Positions 47,445-58,703 of a stretch of 64,000 bases of DNA are shown one piece after another. The notes under the pieces are model-generated. The model did not search any database, had not been told where the DNA came from, and was given only the letters and a program-made list of their open reading frames with translations. The DNA lies in contig CM034238.1 of assembly GCA_019916065.1 (NCBI GenBank), forward strand, positions 32,621,721 through 32,685,720. The letters are read 5' to 3'. How positions within the stretch are numbered: position 1 is the stretch's first letter; each line of letters opens with the position of its first letter. Position numbers and translations under genes: made by a program. The stretch is from Vitellaria paradoxa (Eukaryota > Streptophyta > Magnoliopsida > Ericales > Sapotaceae).

Positions 47445-48640
47445 GGGTATGTTTAGTACGTGAGAATAGAATGGAATCCATTTTGGTACGTGGGAATAGA
47501 ATGGAATCCATTCCCATTTTAATCTATTCTCATGTTTGGTATCAAAAATTAAGTTGGAATGCTATTTCTTAAAAATTTCTATTCCCACATTAAGTGGGAA
47601 AAAACATTCTGCAATTTATCTAATGGAATAACCATTCTGTTCCAATCAAGATTCAATCCAAAATATGAAAAAAAATATAAATAAAAAACTAAGCAACTTC
47701 TTTGCAATAAGAAATTTCTCTTAGTCACTTTTTTGGGCTGTAAAATGACCATTTTATCCTTGAACCTTTGGTCTAGATTTAAATTCGGGCTGTAAAATAA
47801 CTGCATTACTCCTAGTTTTTTTTTTCTTTTTTTTTTTTCTAAATTTGTATTTCAAGCTTTTCAAAAGGCTAATAAAAATTCATCAACATCTTTCTTAATA
47901 ACTAGGCAAATTTTGCATGGTCTGATCCAAACTCAAATTGTAAAATGACCATTTTACCATTCGGTACGTTATTTGTTCAAATTTGTATTTTAGGCTTCTC
48001 AATAGGTTAAAAAGTATTTATCTACGTGTTTTTTAATAATTAGAAAAATTTTAACTCGATCCGAACTCAAAATATAAAATGACAATTTTATTCTTGCGTC
48101 TATATATTTTTTGTCCAAATTCACATCTAAGCTACCCAAAAGGCTAAAAAAATATCCATTGATATATTTTTTATAGTTAGACAAATTTCAAACTTATTTG
48201 AATTAGGATTGTAAAATGACTATTTTGCCTCTAGCCTTACTTTTAGTCCAAATTTTTATTCTAGGCTTCCCAAATAACTAAAAAAATATTTATTGGTTGT
48301 TTCTTATTAATTAAGAAAATTTTGGCCTAACTCAAACTTGTGTTATAAAATGACCTTTTTACCCTTAGGTCCTTTTGTCTACTCATATTCGAGTGCTAAA
48401 GATAAAATCTATTTTTATAATTTTAAAAATTAATTTTAGTAATTTTTATTACATTTCATTTTATTTCATCATATTTAAAATGCGTAATCAAATTATGAAA
48501 ATTGGAATGTCCTTCCCATTCTTATAATTTTCATGTTGGCAACCAAACGGAGTACACATTCCATTCTATTCTATTCCATTCCTACCTATATTTCATTCTC
48601 ACTTCTCATTCTATTCTATTCCCATGTACCAAACATAACA
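47445..48640. mobile_element. PIF/Harbinger-like non-autonomous element, copy C
   Basis: 1196 bp with ends GGGTATGTTTAGTACGTGAG and the complement of TGTTATGTTTGGTACATGGG, and TAA target copies at 47442-47444 and 48641-48643. The left end holds an internal duplication of about 34 bp (GTACGTGxGAATAGAATGG). Six hairpin units have cores near 47730, 47793, 47941, 48073, 48212 and 48343. It inserted just after the degenerate Ty3 pol fragment. Confidence 0.83.
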
Positions 48641-48643
48641 TAA

Positions 48644-50268
48644 AGAATTAGTTTGGAGTAGTAATAGGGGAGCCTTAGTATGTATCTGGGAGCTTTAAGA
48701 CATAAGCCTCTCGAAATGGGAGCTGTGTAATTCCAAAACATATTTGTCCTCAACTCCTATCTTCTGAGGATATGAGGCTTAACTGCATGACCTGGGGGAG
48801 TCCCTGCTCATGATGAGTAAAACCTGCCTGACCAAAAACTCATGGCATAACTTGACTTCTTATATTCTACCAAATATGGTTGACTTAGTAAAATATAGTT
48901 TTTCCTCTACTTATTAATTTTTGTTTTACTTATTTATTTAAAAATTCATATCTTTATTTCTTTATTTATTTGCTTGTGTTAATAATTTATTTCATTTGTC
49001 TAATATTAGCTCTAAGATATTTATCAAATATGGAAGAATAGATAAAGACCTTGGACCCTTACAGTGCCCAGTGTGTGAGAATAGCCTTAAGCGATTCTTT
49101 CTATATGAAAAATGACAATGATCACTTTGGACTTAAATTGCTATTTTGCGAGGAAGACATTTCATCCCAGTCACTAATCCCTGTTCTACACAACTATGAT
49201 GGAGACAAGGAATTTTACCTATTAGCTGATATGGATCCTAACCTTGCTAGCTATTTATGCTTTAAGTTTATTTAAGCTTTGCTCATATTCAATTTCTGTT
49301 TCTCCCGCACCAAATCTTTCATAGCCATTGAGAGGAGTATGACATTACAACTTATCCTGATGCACCATTTGACATAGAAGATGGCTCTAAGGAAGTCTAA
49401 AGCCTTTGTCACAAGTGGATAGTAAATTTAGTTGAGTAGATGTAATTTTATTGCTAACTTTTAGGAATTTTTAATTTTATAGTTGTTTTAGAATTTTTGA
49501 TAGGTTTAATAACTCAAATGCCTAAACTTCTTTAAAAATAAAAAAACTCTTGAGGCGATATTACTATCAATTATTTTTCCTTTCTTTCAATGTTTGGTTT
49601 CACTCTTACTTTATTTTTATATTCTCATTATCATCCTCACTTTCAAACTATATTCCCACATATGCTTTATACGTATTACAATGAAGAGAATGTGCAAAAT
49701 AGGTTGGGGAGTGGGGTTCACATGATAAATAAATTTTTTTACTAAATAATTTTTTTTATTTTTTAAAATTTGAGCATAATAATTGAATTTAATTTATCTT
49801 AGTAAACCTTACATGTCTCTTTTAAATTAGTTCCATGTTAGTTTTATTTATAAAAAATAATAAATTATTTAGTGTCAATATTAAATAAAGTTACATAATT
49901 TCAAATTGAGTATATAACTTCTTAATATTTTTGAAAACTTGTCATTGGAAATCATTAAATGAAAGTTTGTTAATAATTGAAATTCACAATATTTAGTTAC
50001 TTAGGTGTGCCAAGACTTAGTTGGAGACTTAAAACCATACATTTAGTGAGCTTTTGAGCCTTGTGCTTTATTTTTTAGGGTTTTTACACTTATTACCTTA
50101 TATTGTTTTCTTTGAAAAGTTTCATTACAATTAATTTGATTTGATATTAAATGCAAAAGACATTATTTTTAAATTACATGCACGGATCAATGCCTCCAAC
50201 AAGTTGTTATTAACCTAGTGAGTGATGTTGGGCCATCTTTCATAGATTTGATAGCATGCATTGTTGGG
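48644..50268. other. Interval without a recognised gene
   Basis: It may continue the degenerate Ty3 element. The open frame 49051-49275 (74 codons, MDPYSAQCVRIALSDSF at its start) has a protein-like composition, but I recognise no family and see no promoter. 49440-50260 is AT-rich. Confidence 0.35.
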
Positions 50269-50475
50269 ATGTATGCCCTGAAGTTATTTGTTAGATGATG
50301 CATTGGTTTTATTTTAATAAACAATCTTTATATAGTGGATGCATGTATTTCATGTAATGAATGTAATCTTGATTGATTAAGAAACTTGATTCATATATAT
50401 GAAAGTGTTTCATATATAGGAGATATGAATATATAAGTATTCAGGATATTGCACTTATGTATGGGGTAATCTGGT
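50269..50475 (+). repeat. Truncated copia-type LTR start
   Basis: TGTTGGGATGTATGCCCTGAAG is a common beginning for plant copia LTRs. The sequence runs about 200 bases and then abuts copia RNase H sequence of a different element. No partner copy is in the window. Confidence 0.35.
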
Positions 50476-50858
50476 GACTTGGCGGAGCAAGAAACAATCT
50501 GTGGCAGTGCAGAGGTAGGATTTAGAGCAATGGCCTTAGTTATATGTGAAGGAATGTGGTTAGAAAGACTATTGAAAGAGATTAGAATTACTTCTAAAGA
50601 AACTACGAAAGCCTGTCTTGATAATTAGTCTGCCATTTGTATTGCTAAGAGCCAGTGCACCATGATAGGACAAAACATGTGGAAATTGATCGTCACTTTA
50701 CCAAGGACAAGGTTGACAATAATACTGTGCAGCTACTAAATGTTCCTACTAGTCGACAAATCTCAGACAGCCTTATAAAAGCTCTCCCAAGGAAAACATT
50801 TGAAGATCTATGTTCTAAGCTAGGCTTAATTAACATTCACACCTAGCTTGAGGGGGAG
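50476..50858 (+). pseudogene. Copia RNase H C-terminal fragment with polypurine tract
   Basis: In shifting frames the plus strand reads a SKKQ-like start, EVGFRAMALVICEGMW, a stop, then HHDRTKHVEIDRHFTKDKV and DSLIKALPRKTFEDLCSKLG. This is the end of plant copia RNase H (normally RTKHIEIDCHFIREKV and a TKAL block). It stops at HT followed by GAGGGGGAG, the polypurine tract, directly before an LTR at 50859. The upstream two-thirds of the element is missing. Confidence 0.7.
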
Positions 50859-51102
50859 TGTATAAATATAGAGGAAATTTAAATCCCTACCTTATAGGGA
50901 TTTATTATTTAGATGTCAGTTTTATATTTTTCTTATTTAGGGTGATTGTTATTTCCTTAGTTAGGGAATGCTAGCTACAATTATTTCCATTTATTTTGTT
51001 TATGCAGCCTATAAATATAAGTTGGCCTATTGTGTTTATATATCTGTGAATAAAAAAATTCTAGACTTTGAAATCCTTCAACACCATATAATATCCACAA
51101 CA
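50859..51102 (+). repeat. Copia 3' LTR, single copy
   Basis: Starts TGTATAAATATAGAGG right after the polypurine tract and ends near ATCCACAACA. It contains a TATA-like CTATAAATATAAG near 51012 and an AATAAA-like signal near 51050. The 5' LTR is absent, so the element is truncated. Confidence 0.6.
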
Positions 51103-51631
51103 TTAGACATCCCACATGATGTTTTATTTATGTGCTAGCATTGCTGCCCTATTTAAACAAAGATAAATGAACCCCTACATCTTCCAAAGAAGTTAGAATA
51201 TTATGATTGCACCGTTCCAACTATTGAGTAAACAATCATGTCATGCTCACAAAGATGGAAGCAATTTAGTTAAAAAGATTGCTTAGAATTCAGAAATTAA
51301 ATACCACTATGGTTGAATCTTTAAATGAGACGGAATAGTTGGACCAAACGTTGCAACTTGGAATTTCTCATGTGTCATATTCTACATATCATTCTTAAAT
51401 AACAATTCTCTTATAATTAAATTGATTACCTTCACATGTTTTGGCATTTTGAAATGGTGACATAATTACGAATTTGTTAAAATATAACAGAGCCCTGCTT
51501 CCTGTATGAAAGAAGAAACATGAAACTTGAATTTTCATGTACCTATTAATATTTGTCCTTAAGATCTTTAACTAATTGACCACTAAAGAGAGATGAGAGC
51601 TTCTCTTTCTACTTTTTCTCTCTAACCTACC

Positions 51632-53478
51632 ATGGCTGATCACCCTCAGAAATCTCTCAATTCTGCTCTCATGCTTCAATCCAACCGTAATGATTCATCC
51701 TTGCCTAATTTAAATCTCCGCCCGTCCACTGGTCATATTGGTTCTGGGAATGAAAAATTGAGAGAGGTTACTGGAGGTTCAATCCTCTTAGTAGAAGGCA
51801 GATCCATAGATGTAGATGAAGGTACCTTAGGATTGGATGTTCCCGCATTGAAGGCGATATCCCAGCCTATACTATCATCCCAATCCCTCCCTTCTTTCCT
51901 ACCAAGCTCCATGGTTACGCAAAGCAAACAAAATCCATTAAAGATTTGCGAAAGGAATTTTTACAGTTTAAAGAGAACAGCCACTCTCCGAGGCCCACAC
52001 CTAATGTTTATGGTAGCTGTGCTGAAGGTTCTGATTTTGAGTAAGGAAAATCTGAAGTAAAGCCTCCCTCTAAGCTTGGAAAGCAAAGTCAAATTCAAAA
52101 TGTTGCTGAACCAAAAAGCTTGTCGTCTCCTTCTTATTCTGCTGGAAAAGAGTTGAAGTTAAAGCAGCAATCAGCTAAGTACAGTGAAGAACTTAAAGTT
52201 AATGAAGTTATTGTGGAAAGACAAAGTGGAAGTTCAGAGGCTTTGTTGCCATTACAGCAGATTCATGGTAAAATTCATATGGCCCACTCACCGATAAATG
52301 AATCTACTACAGATGACAAAGGGGAACATCTAGAAGAGCTGCTGCCATTACAGCTAAGCCCATGGTAGTAGGCAACCCGTGCACACACAGAATAACTTCA
52401 AAAGGGAGTCTGAGAATGGACCAGAAAAGGACAACACTCCAAGTGAAAGACCAGCATGCAACACCTTCTGCCACCAAGGTAACAACCACCTTTGCCTGCT
52501 CCAAAATTCAAAATCTTTTACTCTGCCGCCTGGACACATCCATGTCAAACCTTTAGCTGAAATGGATACATTCCTACCCCTTAGTGGTATTAAATCCACC
52601 ACAACCGGAGCAGTAAGCCCACCACTTCAGGTCCAAAACATAATACAATCCCTATTTATTCCTCCAGCCCAGTTAATAATAATTGGGCTAATCTATTTAA
52701 TGCCAACAAGATTAATAACAATGGGCTTCAATTATAGCTCATTCAAGAGCCATCCCCCTCAAATGGCCCTAGCCCGTGCATATCTATAACAAAAGAAGAG
52801 GTTGAAGAAGAACTCATCAGATGGAATAATGCTCTTATTGGTTATGTAATTGGGGCTAAACCACCCTATAAGCTTATGAAGCAATTTGTTGAGAGGAAAT
52901 GGAGAGCCTTTGGGCAGATTGATACGCTGGTATTAAGGAATGGGGTCTCTCTGATCAACTTTGAAAATGAAGAGCTGAAAATGAAGGTAATGGAAATAGG
53001 GCCATGGAGTTATTTTGACAAGCCATTAATTATAAAACCTTGGTCACCGAATTGCTCATATGACAAAGAAGAACTCAATTCAATCCCCATCTGGGTCAGA
53101 TTTCCATACTTAAAACTTCACCTTTGGTCTGCAAGAATTTTGAGTAAACTCTCAAGCCCAATTGGGACACCCCTCTTCACAGATAAAATGACAACTACCA
53201 AGCAACGTCTAGCTTTTGCTAGAGTTTGCATTGAAGTCTCCTCTGCAACTGAGCTTCCACAATGGATTGAAGTAATGGACCATGATGGATCAGTATTCAT
53301 GCAGCAACTAGAATATGAATGGACTCCCAAAATGTGCAAGCAATGCAAGAGTATCAATCATGGAGCTAACAACTGCCCAAAAATTGCTAGAACCGAGTGG
53401 AGGCCAAAAGCTACTCACAAAAATGCTACTTTGCAGCATTCTTCAAAGCATAACCAAAGAAACAAGCAGAAGAAACTT
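51632..53478 (+). pseudogene. LINE ORF1: DUF4283-type RNA-binding protein with zinc knuckle
   Basis: ATG at 51632 (MADHPQKSLNSAL). The first 140 codons are a Ser/Pro/Asn-rich leader. Frames then shift near 52050, 52370 and 52780 before the conserved part 52790-53420: RWNNALIGYVIGAKPPYK, FEDEEL-like (here FENEELKMKVMEIGPWSYFD), IPIWVRFPYLKLHLWS, then a knuckle CKQCKSINHGANNC. DUF4283 plus zf-CCHC_4 is the usual ORF1 of plant L1 elements and binds the element RNA for nuclear delivery. The tail is Lys/Gln-rich. Confidence 0.82.
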
Positions 53479-53740
53479 CAATATGGATTGTTTTGGGTGA
53501 CTTCAATATGGTTCGTAATGAAAAGAAAAGAGTAGGGGGCCAAGGAATTGACAAACAAGCAGTGCTCCAATTTAATGAATGTCTTGAAGCCATTGAGGTG
53601 ACTAATTTAAGATAGTCGAGTTGCCTTTATACTTGGAGCAACAAGCAAGCTGTAGGCCTAAGAATTTACAAGCAAATTAGATCGAGCCATGGTAAATGAA
53701 GGCTGGTTGGGTTCCTTTCAGCACTCTGAAGCATTCTTCC
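53479..53740 (+). pseudogene. LINE ORF2 endonuclease, N-terminal half missing
   Basis: Directly after ORF1 the frame reads WIVLGDFNMVRNEKKRVGG (53484 onward) and YTWSNKQAV, the second half of an AP-endonuclease-like domain. The GDFN core is intact. The initiating methionine, the WNIRG-type first strand and the catalytic Glu region that should precede it are absent, so ORF1 and the endonuclease are fused across a deletion. A stop replaces Trp near 53614. The copia element enters at 53741. Confidence 0.75.
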
Positions 53741-53909
53741 TGTTAATGTACATTAACAGTCTCATTAATGTATAGGATGTATTTAGACCTATGGAAATTG
53801 TATAGTCTCCAAGGAATGTGTATAGTCTTTCTTTGATGTGTATAAATTAATACACCCGAACCCAGTTGTGGTGTGGTGTACAATTCTTCTCAATCTACCA
53901 GTTTTAACA
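53741..53909 (+). repeat. Copia 5' LTR
   Basis: TGTTAATGTACATTAACAG to TTTTAACA. The start is itself a palindrome around GTAC. It is very short for an LTR but typical of several plant copia lineages. A TATAAATTAATAC motif near 53842 is the likely promoter. Confidence 0.93.
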
Positions 53910-53921
53910 TGGTATCAGAGC
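53910..53921 (+). other. Copia primer binding site (tRNA-Met)
   Basis: TGGTATCAGAGC follows the LTR without a spacer and is complementary to the 3' end of initiator tRNA-Met. Confidence 0.92.
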
Positions 53922-54371
53922 TGTCTATAGAATCATTTTTCTTTCATCTGTGTGTCTCTCAAGCACTGTGAAACAGTACCGTTGGCAGTGGAGGTCCATC
54001 GCCTCTGTCAAGCGTGGACCCACCCATTTGGGTGTTGTTTTTAACAAGCGAAGTAGCTTGTGGTAGTCGTCGGTGTCAGACGACCATCGCCAGATCGTCG
54101 CTGTCACCGGAGAAGAAGACGCGCGCCTCCACGCGCCATCTGGACAGCCGCGCGTGGGATTCACGCGCCGACACTGGAGGTGGCGATTGACGGCGCGTGA
54201 GCCCTTATTGACTTCCGGCCTTCTTCGTTGATTGTTCTATTCCTTCCAGCGACCCCACCGGTGTGATTTGTTTGGTGATTAAACAACTTTCATTTACTTC
54301 CTCTCTTTGGCAGCAGCTGTTCCTCTACTATCCCTCTACTACTGTCCAAGGCTTTGTTTGCTAGTTCTAAA

Positions 54372-55260
54372 ATGGCTTCTGAGACTTCCTTTGAGCAGAA
54401 AATGATGGGGGGTTCCATCTCTATGCCTCCACAATTAACCACCAGAAAATTGAATGGGACGAACTACTGTTCAGTGGTCCAAGGCTATCAAGATTGCATT
54501 GACGGGATATGGAAAGCAAAAGCACTTGTTTGAGTCTGAACCTCCTAAAACTGATCCTAAGTACGATACTTGGGTCCAAGAAGATGCCCATCTCGTTAGT
54601 CTATTATGGAATTCCATGGAGCCAAATATAGCTGATATGTGTACCCATCTTGATACATGTAAGGATACATGGGAGTATATTCGTCTTCTCTTCTCTAGTA
54701 ATCTCACTCGGATGTACAACCTATCATTGGAATTTTTCCAACTTCAACAGTCCGGTAGATTAGTTATGGATTATTTCGGCTCTCTAAAGCATGTCCATGA
54801 AGAGCTGAATTCCTTGCAACCGTTGTCCACAGATATCAAGGAGATGCAAAAACAAAGAAAGGAAATGGTGGTTCTTCGTTTTCTTGCTGGCTTAGACCCT
54901 AAGTTTGAACCGGTAAAGGCCCAGATTCTCAGTGGAGCTACCCTTCCCTCATTGGCAGAAACCTACTCCAGGGTTATGAGGACTGTTTCTAAGGATTCAT
55001 CCACCACTGCAGAATCTGTACGTTCTGCCCTCATTAGTCAAACCATCATTGACAACCAAGGACCTAAGTCTCTATCTCAGTCTAGTGAACGTGGTCGTGG
55101 GGGACGTGGTCGTGGTCGTGGAGGTCGTGGTACTAGACCCAAATGCTCCAAACTGTGGACGTGTTGGACATGTCAAGGAGAATTGTTGGGACCTTCATGG
55201 AAAGCTAGCTCACATGGTTCTTGTAGCTTCATCTGATGTTCCTACTTCTTCAGAGAAGAC
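54372..55260 (+). pseudogene. Copia gag
   Basis: ATG at 54372 (MASETSFEQKMMGG). A frameshift near 54460 moves to the frame 54454-55236, which has the UBN2/gag core (WSKAIKIALTGYGKQKHL, DTWEYIRLLFSSNLTRMYNL, QQRKEMVVLRFLAGLDP-like). An Arg/Gly repeat (RGRGGRGRGRGGRGTRP) precedes another frame change near 55140, after which a zinc knuckle CGRVGHVKENC completes gag. Capsid assembly and RNA binding would be its role. Two shifts disable it. Confidence 0.85.
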
Positions 55261-56750
55261 TAGCACAGGAGAATTATCAACTGTGACTCTTTCAGGCAAA
55301 GAATATGCCAAATTTCTCCAGTATCAGACGGCTCAGCAGGCTTCTCTTCCAATAGCTTCTTTAGCCCATCAAGGTAATTCTACTACCTGTATGTCCCCAT
55401 TTTCTCACACATCCTGGATTATCGACTCTAGTGCTTCAGATCATATGTCTGGAATTCCTTCATTGTTTTCTGATATTCAGTACTCACCTATTTCCAATGT
55501 CACCACAGCAAATGGTTCATCTAATCTAGTAAAGGGTGTCGGTAAAATTTGTCCATCTCCTAACTTGTCCTTACCTTCAGCCTTATATGTTCCATCATTG
55601 TCTTTTAATCTTTTATCTGTGAGTAAACTCACTAAGCAATTGAATTGCTCTGACTTTTCTTCCTGATTCTGTGATTCTTTAGGATTTGAAGACAAGGAAG
55701 AAGATTGGAGAAGGGCATGAAGCTCAGGGACTCTACTATTTGGCTGGCTCGTCTTCCTCTTCATCAGCCTATTCTGCATCAGTCTCTCCATTTGCAATTC
55801 ATTGTCGTCTTGGTCATCCGTCTTTCGACAGGTTGAAAGTTATGGTTCCCAGTTTGAGTCAACTTCCATATTTGGAATGTAAGTCGTGTCAGTTAGGAAA
55901 GCATCACCGTGCTTCCTTCAGTCCTAGAGTCAATAATAGGTCTCTAAGTCCTTTTCATTTGGTCCATTCAGTTGTATGGGATCCGAGTCGTGTTATTTCA
56001 AAATTGGGATTTCAGTATTTTGTTACCTTCATTGATGATTTCTCCAGACTTACATGGGTTTACTTAATGAAAGATCGTCCTGAATTATTGTCTATCTTCC
56101 AATCTTTGTGTGTTGAAATAAAAACACAATTTGATGTGACTATCAAAATACTTCGTATTGATAATGCCAAAGAGTATTTTTCTAAACCATTCACTGATTT
56201 TATGTCCTCTTTTGGCATGCTTCATCAGTCTTCTTATCCTCGCACTCCACAACAAAATGGAGTTACTGACAGAAAGAACTTACATCTTGTTGAAACAGCT
56301 CGGTGTTTGATGTTTCATATGAAGGTTCCAAAAAGTTTTTGGGGGGATGCTATTCTCACGGCTTGTTACTTAATCAACAGGATGCCATCTTCTGTTGTCC
56401 TAGGGTCGTTCTCCTTATTCTGTACTGTTTCCCCAGACACCACCATTTCTACTTCCTCCACGTGTCTTTGGGTGTGTAGCTTTTGTTCACCAACTTGATA
56501 GTAGCACTGACAAACTTGATCCTCGTGCTCTTAAGCGTGTGTTCTTGGGATATTCTAGATTGCAGAAAGGATATCGATGTTATAGTCCTTCTCTCCATCG
56601 ATACTTTGTGTGAGCTGATGTCTCATTCTTAGAAAATACTCCTTTCTTTTCTAATGCTTCATCCTTGTCTGATTTGAATGAGAGTCTTCCTTTGCCTATA
56701 ATTTCTCCTTTTCATTTTTCTCATCCTGATTTGCAGGTGTATACCAGACG
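55200..56750 (+). pseudogene. Copia protease and integrase
   Basis: The protease motif appears as WIIDSSASDHMSG near 55415-55455, where DSGA is expected, so the flap Gly is Ser. After a frame change near 55670 comes the GAG-pre-integrase zinc region (HCRLGHPSFDRL, CKSCQLGKHH) and the integrase core. The first catalytic Asp, expected in HSDVWGP, is replaced (HSVVWDP). The second lies in RIDNAKEY and is kept. The Glu of NGVAERKN reads Asp (NGVTDRKN). Two of three catalytic positions are therefore altered. The frame is lost near 56400-56640. Confidence 0.85.
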
Positions 56751-56801
56751 CAGACAATAGTAGAATCTATCCCTGATACTTCAACTACTCCATCTTCTCC
56801 C

Positions 56802-58517
56802 ATGATGTCTTTAGATCCCGCTCCTGAGCCTGCCACCAGTGACCTTGATCTTCCCATTGCCCTTCGGAAAGGTAGACGAACCTACACTTCTCATCCTATT
56901 TCTAATTTTGTTTCTTATCCTATTTCTAATTTTGTTTCTTATGCTGCATTGTCCCCTTCTTATCATGCATTTGTCACTTCTCTGTCCAATGTCTCTACAC
57001 CTAACTCTCTATTTAAAGCATTATCTCATCCTCAATGGCGTGTTGCCATAGAAGAAGAAATGTCTGTTCTTCGTGCCAATGATACTTGGGATTTGGTTGT
57101 TTTTCCCCCTGGAAAGTCCACTGTTGGTTGTCGGTGGGTGTATAATGTCAAAGTCCATCCGGATGGTTCTATTGATCGGTTGAAAGCATGACTTGTTGCC
57201 AAAGGCTACACTCAGATATATGGATTGGATTTTTCAGAGACTTTCTCCCCGGTGGCTAAAATCACCTCTGTTCGGCTTCTTCTTTATCTTGCTGCTATGT
57301 TTCACTGGCCACTTCATCAACTGGATGTTAAAAACGCTTTTCTGCATGGCGATCTTACTGAGGAAGTGTACATGGAGCAACCGCCTGGGTTTGTTGCTTA
57401 GGGGGAGTCTGGCTTAGTCTGCAAACTAAAGAAAGCATTGTATGGCCTCAAACAATCTCCTCGAGCTTGGTTTGGAAGGTTTAGTACTGTGGTGATGGAT
57501 TTTGGGTTGACACAATGTGGTGTTAATCATTCTGTATTTTACCGTCATTCCATTCACGGCAAAATCTGGTTGTTAGTTTATGTGGATGACATTGTGATCA
57601 CCGGCGATGATGCACGAGGTATACATGATCTAAAGTTGTTTCTTCAAGCTAAGTTCAATACCAAAGACTTGGGCTCCTTAAAGTATTTTATGGGAATTGA
57701 AATTGCGAGATCACAAGAGGGGATTGCTCTTTCTCAAAGGAAATATGTACTTGATTTGCTGTCTGAAACTGGTATGTTGGGGGCCAAGCCAATTGATACT
57801 CCAATGGACTCCAATACGAAGTTGCTAGCAGATATAGGCGAAGTATTAAATGATTCAGGGAGATATCGCAGATTAGTTGGAAAACTTAATTATCTGACAG
57901 TGACACGGCCAGATATTTCATTTGCTACAAGTGTAATTAGTCAATTCCTTGATACACCTCATTCTAGTCACTGGGATGCAATTATTCGCATTTTGAGGTA
58001 TCTAAAAGGTGCACCGGGATGTGGATTGTTGTATAGGGATAATGGTCGTACTCGTGTCCAAGGTTATACAGATGCAGATTAGGCTAGTTCTCCATCAGAC
58101 AGACGATCTACTACAGGTTATTGTGTTTTTGTAGGCGGAAATCTGGTTTCTTGAAAAAGTAAGAAACAAACTGTTGTGGTCAAATCCAGTGCAGAGTCAG
58201 AGTATCGAGCTATGGCACATACATCCTGTGAATTGATTTGGATACTTCATATGTTGACTGAATTGGGAGTCTCTGGATTACAGCCTATGGAACTGTTTTG
58301 TGACAATCAAGCTGCTATGCTAAGCTTGTGTTTCATGAGCGGACCAAGCATATTGAAGTCGATTGTCATTTTGTCAAAGAAAAGGTTTTACAGAATGTCA
58401 TTAAGACAAGTCATGTCAAAATTGAAGATCAATTGGCCGATTTATTTACTAAAGCACTAGGGGAACTAGAGTAAGATATATTTGTAACAAGCTTGGAACA
58501 TATGATATATGCTCCAG
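56802..58517 (+). pseudogene. Copia reverse transcriptase and RNase H
   Basis: RT starts WRVAIEEEMSVL and NDTWDLV. A TGA at 57189-57191 replaces Arg in RLKARLVAKG, and a TAG near 57399 replaces Gln. The core [12 protein letters not shown] and the catalytic box LLVYVDDIVITGDD (about 57565-57605) are intact. RNase H has QGYTDAD then TAG in place of Trp, a TGA before KSKKQ, SSAESEYRAMA, and DNQAAM followed by a small deletion and shift before ERTKHIEVDCHF. A 24-base in-frame tandem duplication (ISNFVSYP twice) lies near 56895-56945. Because the YVDD box survives, the losses are nonsense and frame changes. Confidence 0.88.
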
Positions 58518-58529
58518 CTTGAGGGAGAG
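58518..58529 (+). other. Copia polypurine tract
   Basis: CTTGAGGGAGAG immediately precedes the 3' LTR start TGTTAATG and is the plus-strand primer site. Confidence 0.85.
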
Positions 58530-58698
58530 TGTTAATGTACATTAATAGTCTCATTAATGTATAGGATGTATTTAGACCTATGGAAATTGTATAGTCTCCA
58601 AGGAATGTGTATAGTCTTTCTTTGATGTGTATAAATTAATACACCTGAACCCAGTTGTGGTGTGGTGTGCAATTCTTCTCAGTCTACCAGTTTTAACA
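58530..58698 (+). repeat. Copia 3' LTR
   Basis: Same length as the 5' LTR (169 bp), with four transitions between them. It is followed by the target copy CTTCC at 58699-58703. Confidence 0.93.
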
Positions 58699-58703
58699 CT
58701 TCC

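Larger units (their letters stand above)
53741..58698 (+). mobile_element. Ty1/copia LTR retrotransposon inserted in the LINE
   Basis: 4958 bp with 169-bp LTRs, target duplication CTTCC (53736-53740, 58699-58703), a tRNA-Met primer site touching the 5' LTR, and a polypurine tract touching the 3' LTR. The order is gag, protease, integrase, RT, RNase H, in the same orientation as the LINE. The LTRs differ at 4 of 169 positions, so the insertion is older than the Athila one if both evolve alike. Frameshifts and at least four nonsense codons disable it. Confidence 0.94.

Noticed and set aside
49051..49275. Small host gene of 74 codons
   Set aside because: No recognised domain, no promoter or splice context, and it lies beside degenerate transposon DNA.
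53910..53921. tRNA gene suggested by TGGTATCAGAGC, and likewise at 38454-38467 and 30348-30365
   Set aside because: These are primer binding sites beside LTRs or a viral genome start. No cloverleaf surrounds them.
54001..54230. GC-rich stretch after the copia primer site as a CpG island or gene start
   Set aside because: It lies in the copia leader between primer site and gag ATG. The minus-strand frame there is not supported by any family.
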